Notes: generated by a model from the sequence alone, not told the origin. Shown: positions 24,118 to 35,364, numbered from the stretch's first letter. The stretch: 64,000 bases of DNA from Sipunculus nudus (GCA_026874595.1 CM049307.1:38668862-38732861), one strand, 5' to 3'. A program made the numbers and translations.

Positions 24118-24289
24118 CTTCTGGGAGTTTCTTTGTGTAACATTTTTATAATAATGTTCTCAAGAAATATTTTGCTCTTTCCTCTACTTTTTGCGGCCCC
24201 TTTTGCAAGAATGTATTTTACTGTTGAACACATCACACTTTTCTCTATTATTCTACCTGGAGTGGATCTAAATACTTCTATTATGCTGC
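24118..24289 (-). CDS. Candidate internal exon, unrecognised basic protein
   Basis: An open minus-strand segment of about 57 codons ends at an excellent donor (CCCAGAAG|GTATGT, intron side at 24117). A plausible acceptor is GATCATCAG before 24289, although the frame is open further upstream. The peptide is rich in lysine and arginine: VFRSTPGRIIEKSV, VKYILAKGAAKSRGKSKIF, IIIKMLHKETPRR. Its neighbour exon at 24381-24597 ends in phase 0, whereas this frame needs one extra base at the proposed acceptor, so the two do not join directly unless another acceptor is used. A decayed mobile-element protein is possible. Not recognised. Confidence 0.4.
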
Positions 24290-24380
24290 CTGATGATCGC
24301 AATTTGTTACATCTACTAGCATGTCATTAACATATAATATAACTGTTTGCATCCTATATGTTCTAAGTTTATTGATTCAC

Positions 24381-24597
24381 CTGCTCAAAGAAAAACTTCA
24401 TTATTCCATTAAACACTTGACTTTGAATCTCCTTTGAACTGCCATTTAATTCAAATAATTTGCATAAAATTATTTGTGATGTCTGAACAAAGTTGACAGA
24501 CCATATATCACTCATTTTCAACATTTTCCATGGGTCTTTTGACAAACCTCCTAACATTAACGTTGTTTCTGTGTCCTGATTTGTGACTCGCTTTTCC
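24381..24597 (-). CDS. Candidate internal exon with both splice sites
   Basis: Minus strand: acceptor GCACCTTTTCAG|G and donor TTTGAGCAG|GTGAAT bound a 217-nt open segment of 72 codons plus one leading base. It starts in phase 2 and ends in phase 0. The peptide includes EKRVTNQDTETTLMLGGLSK at the start, DPWKMLKMSDIWSVNFVQ, and IQSQVFNGIMKFFFEQ at the end; an amphipathic helical pattern is evident but no motif is recognised. The first of two adjacent minus-strand open segments (see 24118-24289). The best-bounded exon on the minus strand, although the gene is unknown. Confidence 0.48.
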
Positions 24598-25452
24598 CTG
24601 AAAAGGTGCCTATACCGATATATGACGTCTATTAACTAAACATAACCCCTTGAACCCCTTATAAACATATACAAGAAAACGCCAACTCAACGGTTCACAT
24701 ACTGTTCCTTTTCTTAATATTGACGTGTTTATAACATGTGGTGGCCCGCAAAAATAACCCAATCACACCCAAGAAGGACATCTGGCGGCAAATCAGACGA
24801 ACCAGAGTTTTGCAAATGCCATTTTGCAACTAGTAACCCTTTAGCATGTGCGACCAACCAACTTCAGTTATATATTTTCTTCTGTTTGTCAAAATTGGCG
24901 CATTTATCGTGTTTACTAACAACTTGTAGATAAAGCTTATAGATTTGTCACAAAGGCGTTTTAAGAGCTGTAATCGGTAGGAATTACCTGCAGTTCAATC
25001 ATTTATATACAGAGCAAGCCAGACTCGTAAATTCTACAGATAACAAGGTGAATAGCTTGCTTTAAGGACCTCCTTTAATAAAAACAATCAATTAAGGTGT
25101 CCTACATGTTTACGTATTTGCATGATTATATGTATATATGCGCCAGTGTGCGTGTGTTTACTCGCTGAAATGAAATTCATATCTGACGGGTATATTATAA
25201 TACCACTGCCAAAAAACATGGTATTTATTATTAAATATAAACACAATAAAGGTGAAAGAATACCTCCCGTGGAACAGACAAAACTGAATCGATGTCAATT
25301 TTAAATTAACTTACATTATTTATATAGCAGCTTGGTACACCCGGGGCCGTTCTTTTCTCTCTGTTCGGTGTAACCACAACAGACCATGCCACTGGCTTTA
25401 AATATACAACGGCCGGGGCTGTCTTTCTTCATTTGGTCGCCGATATACTTAC
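24598..25452. other. Non-coding, possible intron
   Basis: Lies between the candidate minus-strand exons at 24381-24597 and 25453-25601 and could be intronic. No other open frame with splice support. Confidence 0.25.
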
Positions 25453-25601
25453 ATCACTGGCCCTGTTATTTCACAGTAGGGACGTATCTTTTGTCGTTCT
25501 GACTTATAAACCTCCTGATATGTAGACCTTTCACCAGTTTTACAATTTGGCGTACAGTTTACCTTTTTTCTTTCGACTATATGACCAGTTAACTTGTTCA
25601 T
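25453..25601 (-). CDS. Candidate initial coding exon, unrecognised
   Basis: Minus strand: ATG at 25601-25599 opens a frame of 49 codons plus two bases that ends at a perfect donor (CAGTGAT|GTAAGTAT, intron from 25452). The peptide is basic with four cysteines: MNKLTGHIVERKKVNC, CTPNCKTGERSTYQ, PYCEITGPV. An internal acceptor-like CTACATATCAG (25505 area) offers a shorter alternative exon starting at GAGGTTTATAAG. The next exon would have to start with one base completing the codon; the exon at 24381-24597 starts with exactly one such base (G before GAA), so splicing 25453-25601 to 24381-24597 keeps the frame open. This compatibility supports, without proving, one gene on this strand. Confidence 0.45.
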
Positions 25602-25658
25602 ACGCAAATTTTCGAAGGAAGAACAAAAGCGACGTTGGTTTGAGGAAGAATTATAACG

Positions 25659-25717
<59 letters not shown>
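25659..25717. repeat. (TA)n microsatellite
   Basis: About 29 AT units, just upstream in minus sense of the candidate initial exon at 25453-25601. Confidence 0.95.
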
Positions 25718-25719
<2 letters not shown>

Positions 25720-27745
25720 GCTATAGAGTGCTCTGTGGTATGGAACCCATAGCTTCACATGTAAATTAAAATATAAAGGAATCATTAAATTTGTTATTTA
25801 CGTGTTTGAGAAATTAATATATATTCCTGCAGCTAAATTCTAGGCATTTTAAGCAGAGAAGTTATTATTAGCATGACAATAACAACAATACCTATCATAT
25901 TATATATGTAGATGTCAGGCCTATTCCATATTAATGCCAGTATTCCCTAATACAAATGTGAATCGTTTCTGAGAATCATTTGAGTATTAGATACTCTGCC
26001 AGTTATTTCCGATTCTCGAGGCTATGACGTCACTAGAAGGACTTTTAGGGGCCATAATAAATGTAAATAACACCATCTATTAACACTGACATCACACTAT
26101 GTTCTATTCACGTGGTCTGTTTTAATCAACAAAAGCAGAGTAGTCGGTAGATAAAGCAATCAAATACGCTGTTTTGCATACGTTATAGTGTATAGATGTC
26201 ATCTGATCTACCTGCAAAACGCTGAAGAAAACATTGTACGCGGCTCTTATTCCAACTTTCGTCAGCAGGTCAAATAACAAATAAGCACGGTTGCAGGTTT
26301 AGTAGGTCAGCTTTCATCCAGCCACGAAGCGCGGCTGTGCATTTAGTAGGTCAAACTTACAATTAGTTCCGTTGTCTGCTCAGACGTTCAACATAATACA
26401 CAGAAAACAACACAGAAGGAGCAAGATAAACTGCGAAAAGACTCTTTAAACCTCATTTTCCTCCACAAAACTTGTAAAACGTCTTGAACCTCTAAAATAA
26501 GTCCCCATTGCTCATGTGTCCCCATTGCTAAAAGGGACATAATCAGGAGCAATATTATTCCTATTCTTTCACATTACCAGTTCAGTTTTGCTTTATACTA
26601 AAGTTTCCTAGCAAAGCCATTCCAGCTTTTCTAATTTCCTCGCATACGACTGTTTAACACCTTGTTATAGCATGCGTGTTGGTAAACAGTCTGTTTACCA
26701 TAACAAGGTCGCGTGACCGGAGGTCAGATTAAGAATGGCAACACACTGTGATTCAGCCAGCAGAAACATGTAATACATTTTTTTAGCCAAGTCAGTCAGG
26801 GTATCTCCTGATTGGCACGTGTTGTACGTGGCTCAGCGCAGCACACGGCCGGACGCACTGTGTTTATGTTGACACCCGCGATCGCGCCCGATTCACTGTT
26901 TTTAACACTGGTTTACGGGAGTAAGAAACGGTTTCAAGGAAACATTTTGGCAGGTACAGAACTTTTTAAAGGGTCGAAGCTATATTTCGCGTTAACTCAA
27001 CATGCTTTATAGGTGATTGGGCCCCTTTAATCCTATACACTCTACAGAAATTATATTTTAAATGTACCAAAACATGTTTACATGTTAAGACCACATCTAA
27101 AATATGACCGTGCATGTTCTGCTTTAACTGAAACTCTCCTATTTTCGTACTTGTAATGTACTGGGATTCCATATTTTTCCAGAGGTTTATAATTTTTTCA
27201 TGCGTTTTATTTTTGCTTCTTCATTTCTTCTTTTGGCAAGTGAACACAAAAAAGAGACTTGATTATGTATTGTTCGTGTTGGGTGTTATGTATCAATTCT
27301 TGTTTACATTTTCTACCATGCTAGGGAAACGTTGTCTGATGATATCTCAAAATTATGTAATAACGTAACATGAAGATGCAGATAGTTATTTCTTCTAACG
27401 AACACATGGCATTTGCAAAAGCAGTGTATACAGAGCGTTATTTCAAATAAATTTTTGATTGCAAAAAGAAATTTCTAGAAAAATAACTCCTTGTTAATTT
27501 ACAAAACGACCATGGCAACCTTTCAACTTATACAGTATATTATTCTTTTATTTTTTAGTGATAAAAAATTGGAATTATTGGTAGATCAAATGTTCCTGGT
27601 TTTCCTTTTTATATATTTTTTATTTTAAAATATAAATTATCGTAGTGTACCTCAACTTGTTTACACCCGAGGGTACCTTTCCGAGAATATTATGATGAGG
27701 AACACGTAACGCTGTCACAGCAATGGCAGTAATTTAACAACTTAC
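25718..27745. other. Non-coding, nothing assigned
   Basis: AT-rich. The less AT-rich stretch 26800-27010 has a plus frame (26812) without splice or homology support. Confidence 0.3.
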
Positions 27746-27942
27746 CTGGCGAGAATCGCATCACTGGCGAGGTTCAGGCCAACCGAGAGCAGCTGAGCCA
27801 CCACGCTGTCCCCCAGTTCCTCTTCGCCCTCCATTCCGTCCAGTAACACGGCCTCCGGAGAAAACTTCACAGTCCCTTTGTCGGGAGCTATCTTGAAGCA
27901 GGGGTGAAACCACAGGGCCGAGGAATAAAAGGTGATAACGAC
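27746..27942 (-). CDS. Candidate internal exon with consensus donor, acidic protein
   Basis: On the minus strand a frame of 65 codons plus two bases ends at the consensus donor CTCGCCAG|GTAAGT (intron from 27745). The segment is clearly richer in G+C than its surroundings and its codons look like coding sequence. The peptide has ALWFHPCFKIAPDKGTVKF near the start, EAVLLDGMEGEEELGDSVV in the middle and LLSVGLNLASDAILAR at the end. Two acceptors are possible: TATCATTTAAG before 27942, or the more pyrimidine-rich TTTCACCCCTGCTTCAAG before 27891, which would drop the first 17 codons. The intron downstream is phase 2. The family is not recognised. One of the stronger coding calls in the window. 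Confidence 0.6.
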
Positions 27943-27983
27943 CTTAAATGATAATTAGTTCTTCCAGGAGATCTTTACAGGCT

Positions 27984-28141
27984 CAAGACATCATGGCGGG
28001 GGCTTTCAGAGCCGTAAATATTCCACCCCGACCAAGCCACTGCTGTGCTTCAAGACCGTCTATAATAGCAAGTTCCGCCTCTCGATGTGGCCAAACTTTT
28101 GATTTCTTTTCAGCGTCCAGTGTTTTATGCCCGCAGCTCCA
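27984..28141 (-). pseudogene. Coding-like segment upstream of the 27746 exon
   Basis: A minus-strand frame of about 52 codons lies between stops at 28142-28144 and 27984-27986. It is G+C-rich and includes KTLDAEKKSKVWPHREAEL, DGLEAQQWLGRGGIFTALK and ends APAMMS before TGA. The same frame continues beyond that TGA as ACKDLLEELIII to TAA, so a single base change could have shortened it. No clean splice pair was found. It may be a decayed exon or part of a repeat; the plus-strand frame 27948-28199 covers the same bases. Confidence 0.3.
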
Positions 28142-29657
28142 TCATCAACACATCTTTTCCCACGTGTCTTCGCAGATGACCGAGAGGATTGTCAGCTGAT
28201 ACACAGTGCAGGCCGTGTGAAGACCCGAGCCTCCTGCCCAACCATCCAATGTTATTGATGCCCATAGCACTTCCATGGTGTATTGCTCAGGTGAACCCAC
28301 AGTATGGAGATAACAGGTATTCCGTAAGGATGCTTTCATACCAACAAAGGTGTGCTAGGGAAAACATTTCTCTGTCCATAAAGGTGTGCCAGGGAAAACA
28401 AACTGGTATGCAGGAGATGGAAAATGTATGATATAAACCAGATTTTGAAAACACATATAGATGTACACACACTTAGAGCATATTCAGTACTGAACAATGC
28501 AACTTATAGGTGGGTATACTTCGACAATGGAATCTGGAATGCGGACATCACATATTTTCAGACAGTAATACACCGGAAACCTATTTTGGTTATGCTATTT
28601 CGAGAAGAAATTTACGGAAATCAATGCAAATAAGGTACACCTAGATGATATATGGCTGGTATCACTGCGAATGGGTCACAAATCATGGGCACTCACTGGG
28701 AAACGTAATGACAACTCCTTTTCAAGAGACAATTATCGATGCCAAAGGAAGAATGATGTTTATGTCATGCCTAGCCACATATAAATGAAGGGCGGTCTCG
28801 TCCCCGACTGTTGAGTCGCGCCGGTCCTTTTCTGTGCTATATTTGCAACATATATTGTCACTCATCCTAATGGAACCAGTCCCTCTTCAAATTGGACGAG
28901 GATTTCTTAAATAAATCCAACCGAGCCCTTGAGTACCAAAGAAAAACTAGGTTCCTCATTCAAGGCGACCATTTTACCTAGTATTGACACAATTTCAGTA
29001 ATGTGACGTAAATACTAACTCCTCACAAGTGTCAACTTGTCAACAATAAGCCATAATCGTTAATTATTAAACTCATCCATTAATCAGTGTGATGTATCTT
29101 AGTTGTTATAAAATATTCATGGGTTTACTTGTGGATTTGTCCATGTGCGAAACGAATTGATTTTGCAGTTCATTAAATATCAGATCTTCAATGTTAACTT
29201 CATTGGTCCCAAAATATATTTTATTTGCAGAAGGATCGGGATAGCGATTTTCTGTTATGTTGGCGCAACTGTCTCGCAGCTTTATTTGATTTTCCTGGGA
29301 AAAATATATAATCCTGCTTCTCATATAAACCGTTTCAATATGTTTCAATTAATTACCCTTTGCAGTTACAGTTGAGGAGATTCAAGGTAATGAGGAACTC
29401 GTGTTCTAACTGATATTATCAGTAATTACCTAAACGCTCTAGATGAGATTATAACGATGTCCTCTATGGAACAGATGAACGTGTTCATATCTAAAATATA
29501 ATTGCATACGCTGCGACATGTTGGAATTAAATCATACGTGTATATTTGCATCATATGGTCAATATGTATAAATAGACCAAAACTCCGTGTAAGATAATTT
29601 CAGAGAAGGCTGTTTTTATTAGAATGAAAGAGAAAACATTTTCTCTTCATTTTACAG
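28142..29657. other. Non-coding or undetermined
   Basis: Several short frames (28145-28339 minus, 28189-28431 plus) have coding-like composition near 28150-28340 but no splice support. A 36-bp tandem doublet AAAGGTGTGC(T/C)AGGGAAAACA occurs at 28345-28401. Confidence 0.3.
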
Positions 29658-29860
29658 TCAGTTCTCCCGTAAAGGCATCCCGGCGTGCAGTCTACACCGG
29701 CCATCAAGGCAACTCTCGAGATGTCACCATCAGGTCCGCCCGTGCTATCTGTATCAATGAAGGCGTAGATCGTCTTCACATTTTGCTGAATGCTGGATGT
29801 AATTTAAGCAGCGCGATCTGTGAGGCCACGACCAGCTGTTGCGAAGTTATCATACGCTAG
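29658..29860 (+). CDS. Coding-like segment, strand ambiguous
   Basis: A G+C-rich island. On the plus strand a strong acceptor (TTCTCTTCATTTTACAG, AG at 29656-29657) opens a frame that reads RSARAICINEGVDRLHILL, then LNAGCNLSSAICEAT, and stops at TAG (29858-29860). On the minus strand the same bases read NVKTIYAFIDTDSTGGPD then DISRVALMAGVDCTPGCLYG, with well-behaved codons and a GTAAAA donor-like end overlapping the plus acceptor. Either reading may be real; the minus codon usage looks better, the plus splice signal is better. No family is recognised on either strand. Confidence 0.3.
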
Positions 29861-31293
29861 GTACATCTTCTGAGGGCGGGAGCAGAAAGGGAGCGTGGCT
29901 CTCAGTCCTCACGGCTTAAGTTAGATCCCCACATGATAGGAGGCCATTACCCGAGAGGATCAGCTCGAGTCGAGCGGGGAGTGACAGATACATCCATGGC
30001 CTGTAATGGAAGGACTATATGGAATACATGGAATATTCGCACAGATTCCAATACCGGCCAGAACCTGTTGCCCACCTGTTCAGGGAGGGGCAATCCATTA
30101 GGGTACCTACATAAACATCGTGATCAATCCATCCTATGACGTCACAGGCCTGATAAAGACCAAACAGTCATCTTACAGGTCGTACATTTCGCACGTATTT
30201 TATCTTTGCGTCCCTTCTTGTCCTTCCTCATAAACCAATCTCTCCATGGTTTCCCGGGCAGAATTTTTCAATGGGGCCCTTGACCTGTTTCCAAGGAGCC
30301 AACGAAAGAGTTCTTCAACTGACAATTTAAAGCAAGGAGGCGTACAAGCTGGTGTTTCTTGTCTCTGTTCACCTTGAGCCATTAGATGACGCGCTGATAA
30401 CGGATATCGACAGCCTGTGACAAATCATGATTACATTGCCCCGATTATGCCCAGTTCTCATCATCGTGAAGGGCACCTACAGAGACGAGTGGAGAGTAAG
30501 AGCCCGACATGTTTCCGCTAAAATGGTGGAGCCATTTTACCCACAGGTACTCGCAGCACCCTGTAGTTCTGGTGAATGAAATAAAATCTCCTCGAGTAGT
30601 TGGTAGACATCTTGAGTATTACAGCGCTTTTCTGAGTCAATATCTAACACAACTCCCAAAACTAGTATTTCCACGTTTATTTGGGGCATGTATACCTAAT
30701 GTATTCTATAAAGAATGCTACCAGCAAATTTATTAAACTTTAATTTCAATTTTAATATATGATAAAGCAATTTAATATACATATAATATACAATGACAAA
30801 GAGAAAAATGGAGAGTATGTCAAATGAATGCGGCGAGTGACAGAATCACCAAACTTGAGACTACAGCTTTCTCTCATTCACTGTATGGGTCACAACTATC
30901 GACAAAGCATACAATGTTAGATGGCACTCAATAGAGCCCAAACCTCCGCCAAGGCAAAACATTTCTTCATGATCCCTTTATCCGGATCCTTACCAAAATT
31001 TATCGAGGGGTTCTCTGTCTTCCACTGAGACCAAGAAAGAAGCCAACAGGCACGGTTGGAAACAACCTTTTAATACATGTATACGACACAACGGGATCAG
31101 ACAGATTAATTGTGTTGCGCTGTTTCACGTGACATGCCCCTGATGATTTTAGAAACTCCCTTACCATTCATATGAAATTAAACCTTCTTGAGAACCAAAC
31201 TTCTGAGCCTATATTTATATCTCCGCAAGATTCCTAGTCAAACTATAGACATATAAATATAGATATCAGGTCCAAACATAGACAACTACTCAC
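29861..31293. other. Undetermined, coding-like frames without clear exons
   Basis: Less AT-rich up to about 30500. The minus frame 30200-30382 begins MAQGEQRQETPACTPPC; a second minus frame over its 3' part reads PWRDWFMRKDKKGRKDKIR and ends AKCTTC at a GTAAGA donor near 30161. The two frames conflict and neither has a good acceptor. The plus frame at 30509-30736 follows CATTTTACCCACAG but has no partner. Confidence 0.25.
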
Positions 31294-31414
31294 ACCAGAG
31301 AATGTCAACGGCTCTCGACCGGGATATAGATAATTTAACGATAGAAAACATTTTTCAAATAACAAGTTTAGTGTTCCAACTAACCTCCAATGATAAATAT
31401 TCTTAAAGTGTTGC
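31294..31414 (-). CDS. Weak candidate exon with GTGAGT donor
   Basis: Minus strand: an open segment of about 40 codons ends at TTCTCTGGT|GTGAGT (intron from 31293). The peptide includes IYHWRLVGTLNLLFEKCF and LNYLYPGREPLTFSG. Acceptor choice is uncertain (GGTAAAG before 31414 is poor). Antisense neighbour of the plus-strand exon at 31654. Not recognised. Confidence 0.27.
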
Positions 31415-31653
31415 CTTTACCCTTCACAAGAGTCAACAAAATAAATTCAAATTTTTAGCAATGTTTCTATAAAAGACAAACCAAACACAATGTAACCAAT
31501 CAAGTGATAAAAAATCATAATAAAACGATTGAAACAATCATAGTTTTAATCTTGACAAAATTAATACACCAGACGTTGTTCATATTTAGGGTTAAGGAGT
31601 TGGGATATGATTGTTTATCGACTCTTGCTTAGATACATAATATTTATGTTCAG

Positions 31654-31877
31654 TTGTTGCCAAAGCTACAAAAAACGTTGATTGCCTGCCATTGCGATAT
31701 GGTCAGATTATCTCACCGGGGATAATATTTAAAGCAGGGTATCAGTCTAAATTGGCTCCAAAAAGAATAGGAGAATGGGACAAATCTGTGATCTCAGGTT
31801 TTACCCGTGTGCCAATAATGATACTGCTGGGAATACCACTCGTGGAAGACATGGTGAAGGAGTTCTTGTCTCAATAG
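31654..31877 (+). CDS. Candidate terminal coding exon, unrecognised
   Basis: Acceptor ATATTTATGTTCAG (AG at 31652-31653) opens a frame of 73 codons ending at TAG (31875-31877). The first two bases complete a codon (phase 1 intron). The peptide includes VVAKATKNVDCLPLRYGQI, SPGIIFKAGYQSKLAPKRIG and ends GFTRVPIMILLGIPLV followed by EDMVKEFLSQ. The C-terminal hydrophobic patch is short and not a clear membrane anchor. No AATAAA occurs in the next 100 bases. No upstream plus-strand exon with matching phase was found. Family not recognised. Confidence 0.48.
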
Positions 31878-32675
31878 ACCCAGAAAAAACTGGAAATAGC
31901 CAAGTATAATGCAAACCAGTCATTGTCCAGGCATTGACTTATTGCTGTGTCCTGTGTTCTCCGATGACAATGATCATAGAAATCCTGCATGAAATTAATG
32001 GCCGACAAGAAAACTTCATTTGAACTTCACCGGAACACCTTTCAGTTATTTGATGGAACTTGCCGGGAAATGACTAAACAGCTGCAAGGTTATCAATTAC
32101 AATCTGTTTGATGTTTTTTCTTTCTGATGTCGATTAGCAGCAAAACATGGCTTAAGTGGAATTATTTAACTTTTTGCGCTTGCCTACGAAACAAATATCA
32201 TAAAAAAACATACAGAACTATATGTGTATCCGATGATCAAAAAAGGGGCGAGGCCGTTTTCGTGTGATATAAATATTCCGTTATATTGAGGATATGAGGT
32301 CTGCAACTGGGGGATAAAAAGACAATTCTTCTCACAATTCTATTAAATCTTATCACAATTTGATTACGTCATATCTTGTCCCGGTATAGTGGGGGGGGGG
32401 GGGGGGGGGGATGTAGATTTGGTACTGTGAGCGAGAGGATTGGGGATGTTTATCACATTGTGGGTATGGTAAACGATATTTCAGGGACACGTCTCAGATT
32501 TGACAGTATCCCCCGGGTTGGTAAGGTCCATTGCTACTTCCAGAAAGGTATCTATTTATGGCGACTGGATGGGATTCCGGTTCCCTCAAGCGTTTTATTC
32601 GATCCATCTATAAAGTTTAAGCTTCAGCTTTGTATTTCTTTGCCACAAATATGCTTATATATATGCTTAATATAT

Positions 32676-32680
<5 letters not shown>
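31878..32680. other. Non-coding; G20 run
   Basis: Twenty consecutive G at 32391-32410. The long open frame recorded across 32376-32912 joins this unrelated sequence, a TA tract and the endonuclease fragment, and is not one protein. Confidence 0.4.

Positions 32681-32726
<46 letters not shown>
32681..32726. repeat. (TA)n microsatellite
   Basis: About 23 TA units directly upstream of the GIY-YIG endonuclease fragment. Confidence 0.95.
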
Positions 32727-32727
<1 letters not shown>

Positions 32728-32736
32728 TTTGTGTCT

Positions 32737-33014
32737 TGGGAAATGAATATGGGGTGTTCCAGGAACCTCAAGAAATCTTTCAGCCACCCCAAGTACGAAA
32801 AAGACTCCGAACTCTCAAAGTTCATTTGGCTCCAGAAGAAAACAAACACCCCATATTCAATCGGCTGGCCGGTCCTCGAGCACGCACTCCCGAGAAAGCT
32901 TTTCCAGTGTAAGTTGTAATCTCTGCCTGGAAGAAAAGGTCCAAATCATAACTTTCCCCATGACACAAGGACTAAAAAAATCAGAGCTGATTTCAAATTG
33001 TAGGCATAATCCTT
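32737..33014 (+). pseudogene. Penelope-type GIY-YIG endonuclease, C-terminal fragment
   Basis: The first part reads, in one frame, CSRNLKKSFSHPKYEKDSEL then SKFIWLQKKTNTPYSIGWPV. In GIY-YIG nucleases attached to Penelope-like retroelements this is the helix and beta region after the YIG motif, usually of the form R.H..SF....+...T.LS+..W.LK....Y.I.W. A frameshift near 32910 then moves to the frame reading SCNLCLEEKVQIITFP and KKSELISNCRH, which match the usual zinc-knuckle-like C.LC..EK and the terminal K+SEL.S.CRH signature. The GIY-YIG start and the reverse transcriptase are absent, and the sequence upstream is a TA tract. The GTAAGT at 32909 is a coincidence within the CNLC codons. Identification rests on remembered family motifs; it is clearly a dead fragment. 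Confidence 0.72.
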
Positions 33015-33159
33015 ATCCCCATACATTCCCACCTGACCATGGCTGAGTGCTTCGGTATATGATAACATAATGACACTAACCGTTCGTTTACAGTTTACAT
33101 CTGACGATTGCGATAGCATGTAAACAGGTGTTTATGTGCAACTGACCATTTCCGTTATA

Positions 33160-33247
<88 letters not shown>

Positions 33248-34049
33248 CTTGATGATGGGGATAAAATTAACTTTGTTCGCGAGTGCGTCTGTCTGTCTCC
33301 AACACGTTGTTTTCCTGTCTTTTTCTCCTTCTCTGTCACTATCCCTGCCATTCTAAAAGAGTAAACAACGAAATCTCACAAGAATAAATCAAAGTATATT
33401 GTTATGGATTGATGTCGTTAAAAGGTATGTTCCCCTCAAGGTCAAAACGTTTTGAGCCAAGCTGGTAGAAAGATATAAATACATTCATCGTTGATTATTA
33501 TCCTCTCATTTTCAGATTGTACAGTTACAAAAATATATCCTGTTGAAAAATAAAGCTTGAATTTTAAGAATTCTGATCATGTGTATTGTCCTTTTACCGG
33601 TCCCCAAACTATATCAATCAAATTATAACCAGATGAGCTTATGCTTTTTCATCTCTGTCAAGAAGAAGAAATAAAACAGGTAATATAATTGTTATTTACA
33701 GATTATAAGCCCTTATGACGTACATGGCTCCATATGGTCAGAAATAGGCTGCTGTTTAAAACCCAACCCACTGCTCTTGACCGAGGCACATTTGCGATTG
33801 TAACCCTTGAGATGAGCACAGCGGGAAATTACTCGATCAGAATGAGCCGCCCACCGGGCACTTCGGCGGAATCATGGCGGATTTCGAATGACAATCACGT
33901 TGGTTGTTTCACGTCTCTGCACACGGCCGGCGCCACCGGTCTCTTAACACGCCTTACTCCGACGTTGCTACGCGCTCACGGGGAACGAGGGTTTGTACTT
34001 TGGATCACTCGTGGAGCCGATAGACTAGATTCATTGTCCCGTCACTTAC
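33015..34049. other. Non-coding with a (CT)n(TA)n tract
   Basis: The microsatellite at 33163-33245 is listed separately. The plus frame at 33734-34096 is G+C-rich but has no splice support and overlaps the minus-strand candidate at 34050-34147. Confidence 0.3.
33163..33245. repeat. (CT)n(TA)n compound microsatellite
   Basis: CT units at 33163-33203 pass directly into TA units at 33203-33245. Confidence 0.95.
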
Positions 34050-34147
34050 TTTCACTCTCAGGACAAGGTTACTTTCATTTACCCAGATATAAATAAACAC
34101 CCCAAGCCCTGTTTTGACTGAGCGAGGCTCAGAGATATTGATGAGGG
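34050..34147 (-). CDS. Candidate internal exon, unrecognised
   Basis: Minus strand: acceptor TTTACAAATACCCCATCAG before 34147 and donor CTGAGAGTGAAA|GTAAGT after 34050 bound 98 nt: two bases completing a codon and 32 codons, ending in phase 0. The peptide reads ALINISEPRSVKTGLGVFIY then IWVNESNLVLRVK, a beta-rich pattern. Not recognised and no partner exon found. Confidence 0.35.
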
Positions 34148-35260
34148 CTGATGGGGTATTTGTAAAGGACGTGTACGTTTTAAAATAGGTCAAGGATGTT
34201 AGCAAAATTATCTCATGTTCAAACCAGGGAAATGTCCCTTTAAGTCCGAAAAAATCAGTATTTCATGCTAAATAAATCTCTTGTGATGTACCATTTAAAT
34301 TACATATACAACCTTTACCTCACAAATAATAGTTAAAACAAGGATGGATCCACGGTGTCTAGATCTAGGAGGTTTAAATCTTCCCATGACCTATATACAG
34401 CCTTTTCTTAGAATTTATGGCTGCTCCCTGCGGAAACAATCAAAAGGCATTAGTCCCTCTGTTTAAATGTTAAGTAAACCACTCCCCTCCCAAAGTCATA
34501 TGCCGGCCCCTGTAAAGAACGTACTATTCTGGTTTACCGACGTTAGCTTATCAGGGGCTGATCCACTGATCCAGGATTAAGGAAAACGGCTGCTGGATGT
34601 TGTTTATACAATATTATTATGGACCATTATCATGTACACAGATAACAGTTTTGTTTGCTCGTTTTGCTAAAAAAACTCCTCAGCTTATTTATATAACATA
34701 TGACTATGGGAATTCAGTGAACGTATTAGGTGAAGGCAGGACTTGGTCATCAGCTACACCTCGGCTCAGCATCTGTAAGCTCACAATTGTTCACAGCTAT
34801 ATTTACTCAGGTTGTATTATAAAACAAAAACATGCAATACCACGATGATTTACGCCATCAGGTGATACTGCTTGAACCTACTTCAGAGCAAAAATTTTAT
34901 GCCAGGATTCATACTGTTCACAGAATCAGTTAAGAATTTGTTATATAAATTTTCGGTTGTGTAGTGTGTTGGTCAATACTATGGTGCAACTTAAGAAAAT
35001 ATTTCTTACATAAAATGAAGGTTGCACGTAATGATATAATAATGTATTTAGCATATATTATGGAGATATATCTGAAACGTAACCAAGAGCACACTTTATT
35101 CATGAGAAGTGAGGATCCATATGTCAGTGTCAAAAATGCTTCTGGTCTATATATGAAATCAGAACATTTTCTCTTATTTGAGAAAAAAAAAATTATAGAT
35201 TTTCACAAATAAATGTAACATTTAACCATACCAAAAGGTCCATATATGTATGTATACATG

Positions 35261-35268
<8 letters not shown>

Positions 35269-35320
<52 letters not shown>
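35269..35320. repeat. (TA)n microsatellite
   Basis: About 25 TA units, 45 bp before a CAGGGG-type transposon terminus. Confidence 0.95.
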
Positions 35321-35324
<4 letters not shown>

Positions 35325-35364
35325 GATGTATATACAGATACGCTTACGTATATACGTAGATATG

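Noticed and set aside
23995-24330. 111-codon plus frame as a gene
   Set aside because: It is antisense to the minus-strand segment with the better splice donor at 24117 and has no signals of its own.
28150-28200. Reverse transcriptase FADD motif (CTTCGCAGATGAC)
   Set aside because: The surrounding frame lacks other reverse transcriptase motifs and stops after about 25 codons.
32376-32912. 178-codon plus frame as a single protein
   Set aside because: It strings together a poly-G start, unrelated sequence, a TA tract and the wrong frame of the GIY-YIG fragment.
33734-34096. 120-codon plus frame
   Set aside because: No splice, start or motif support, and it overlaps a minus-strand segment with both splice sites.
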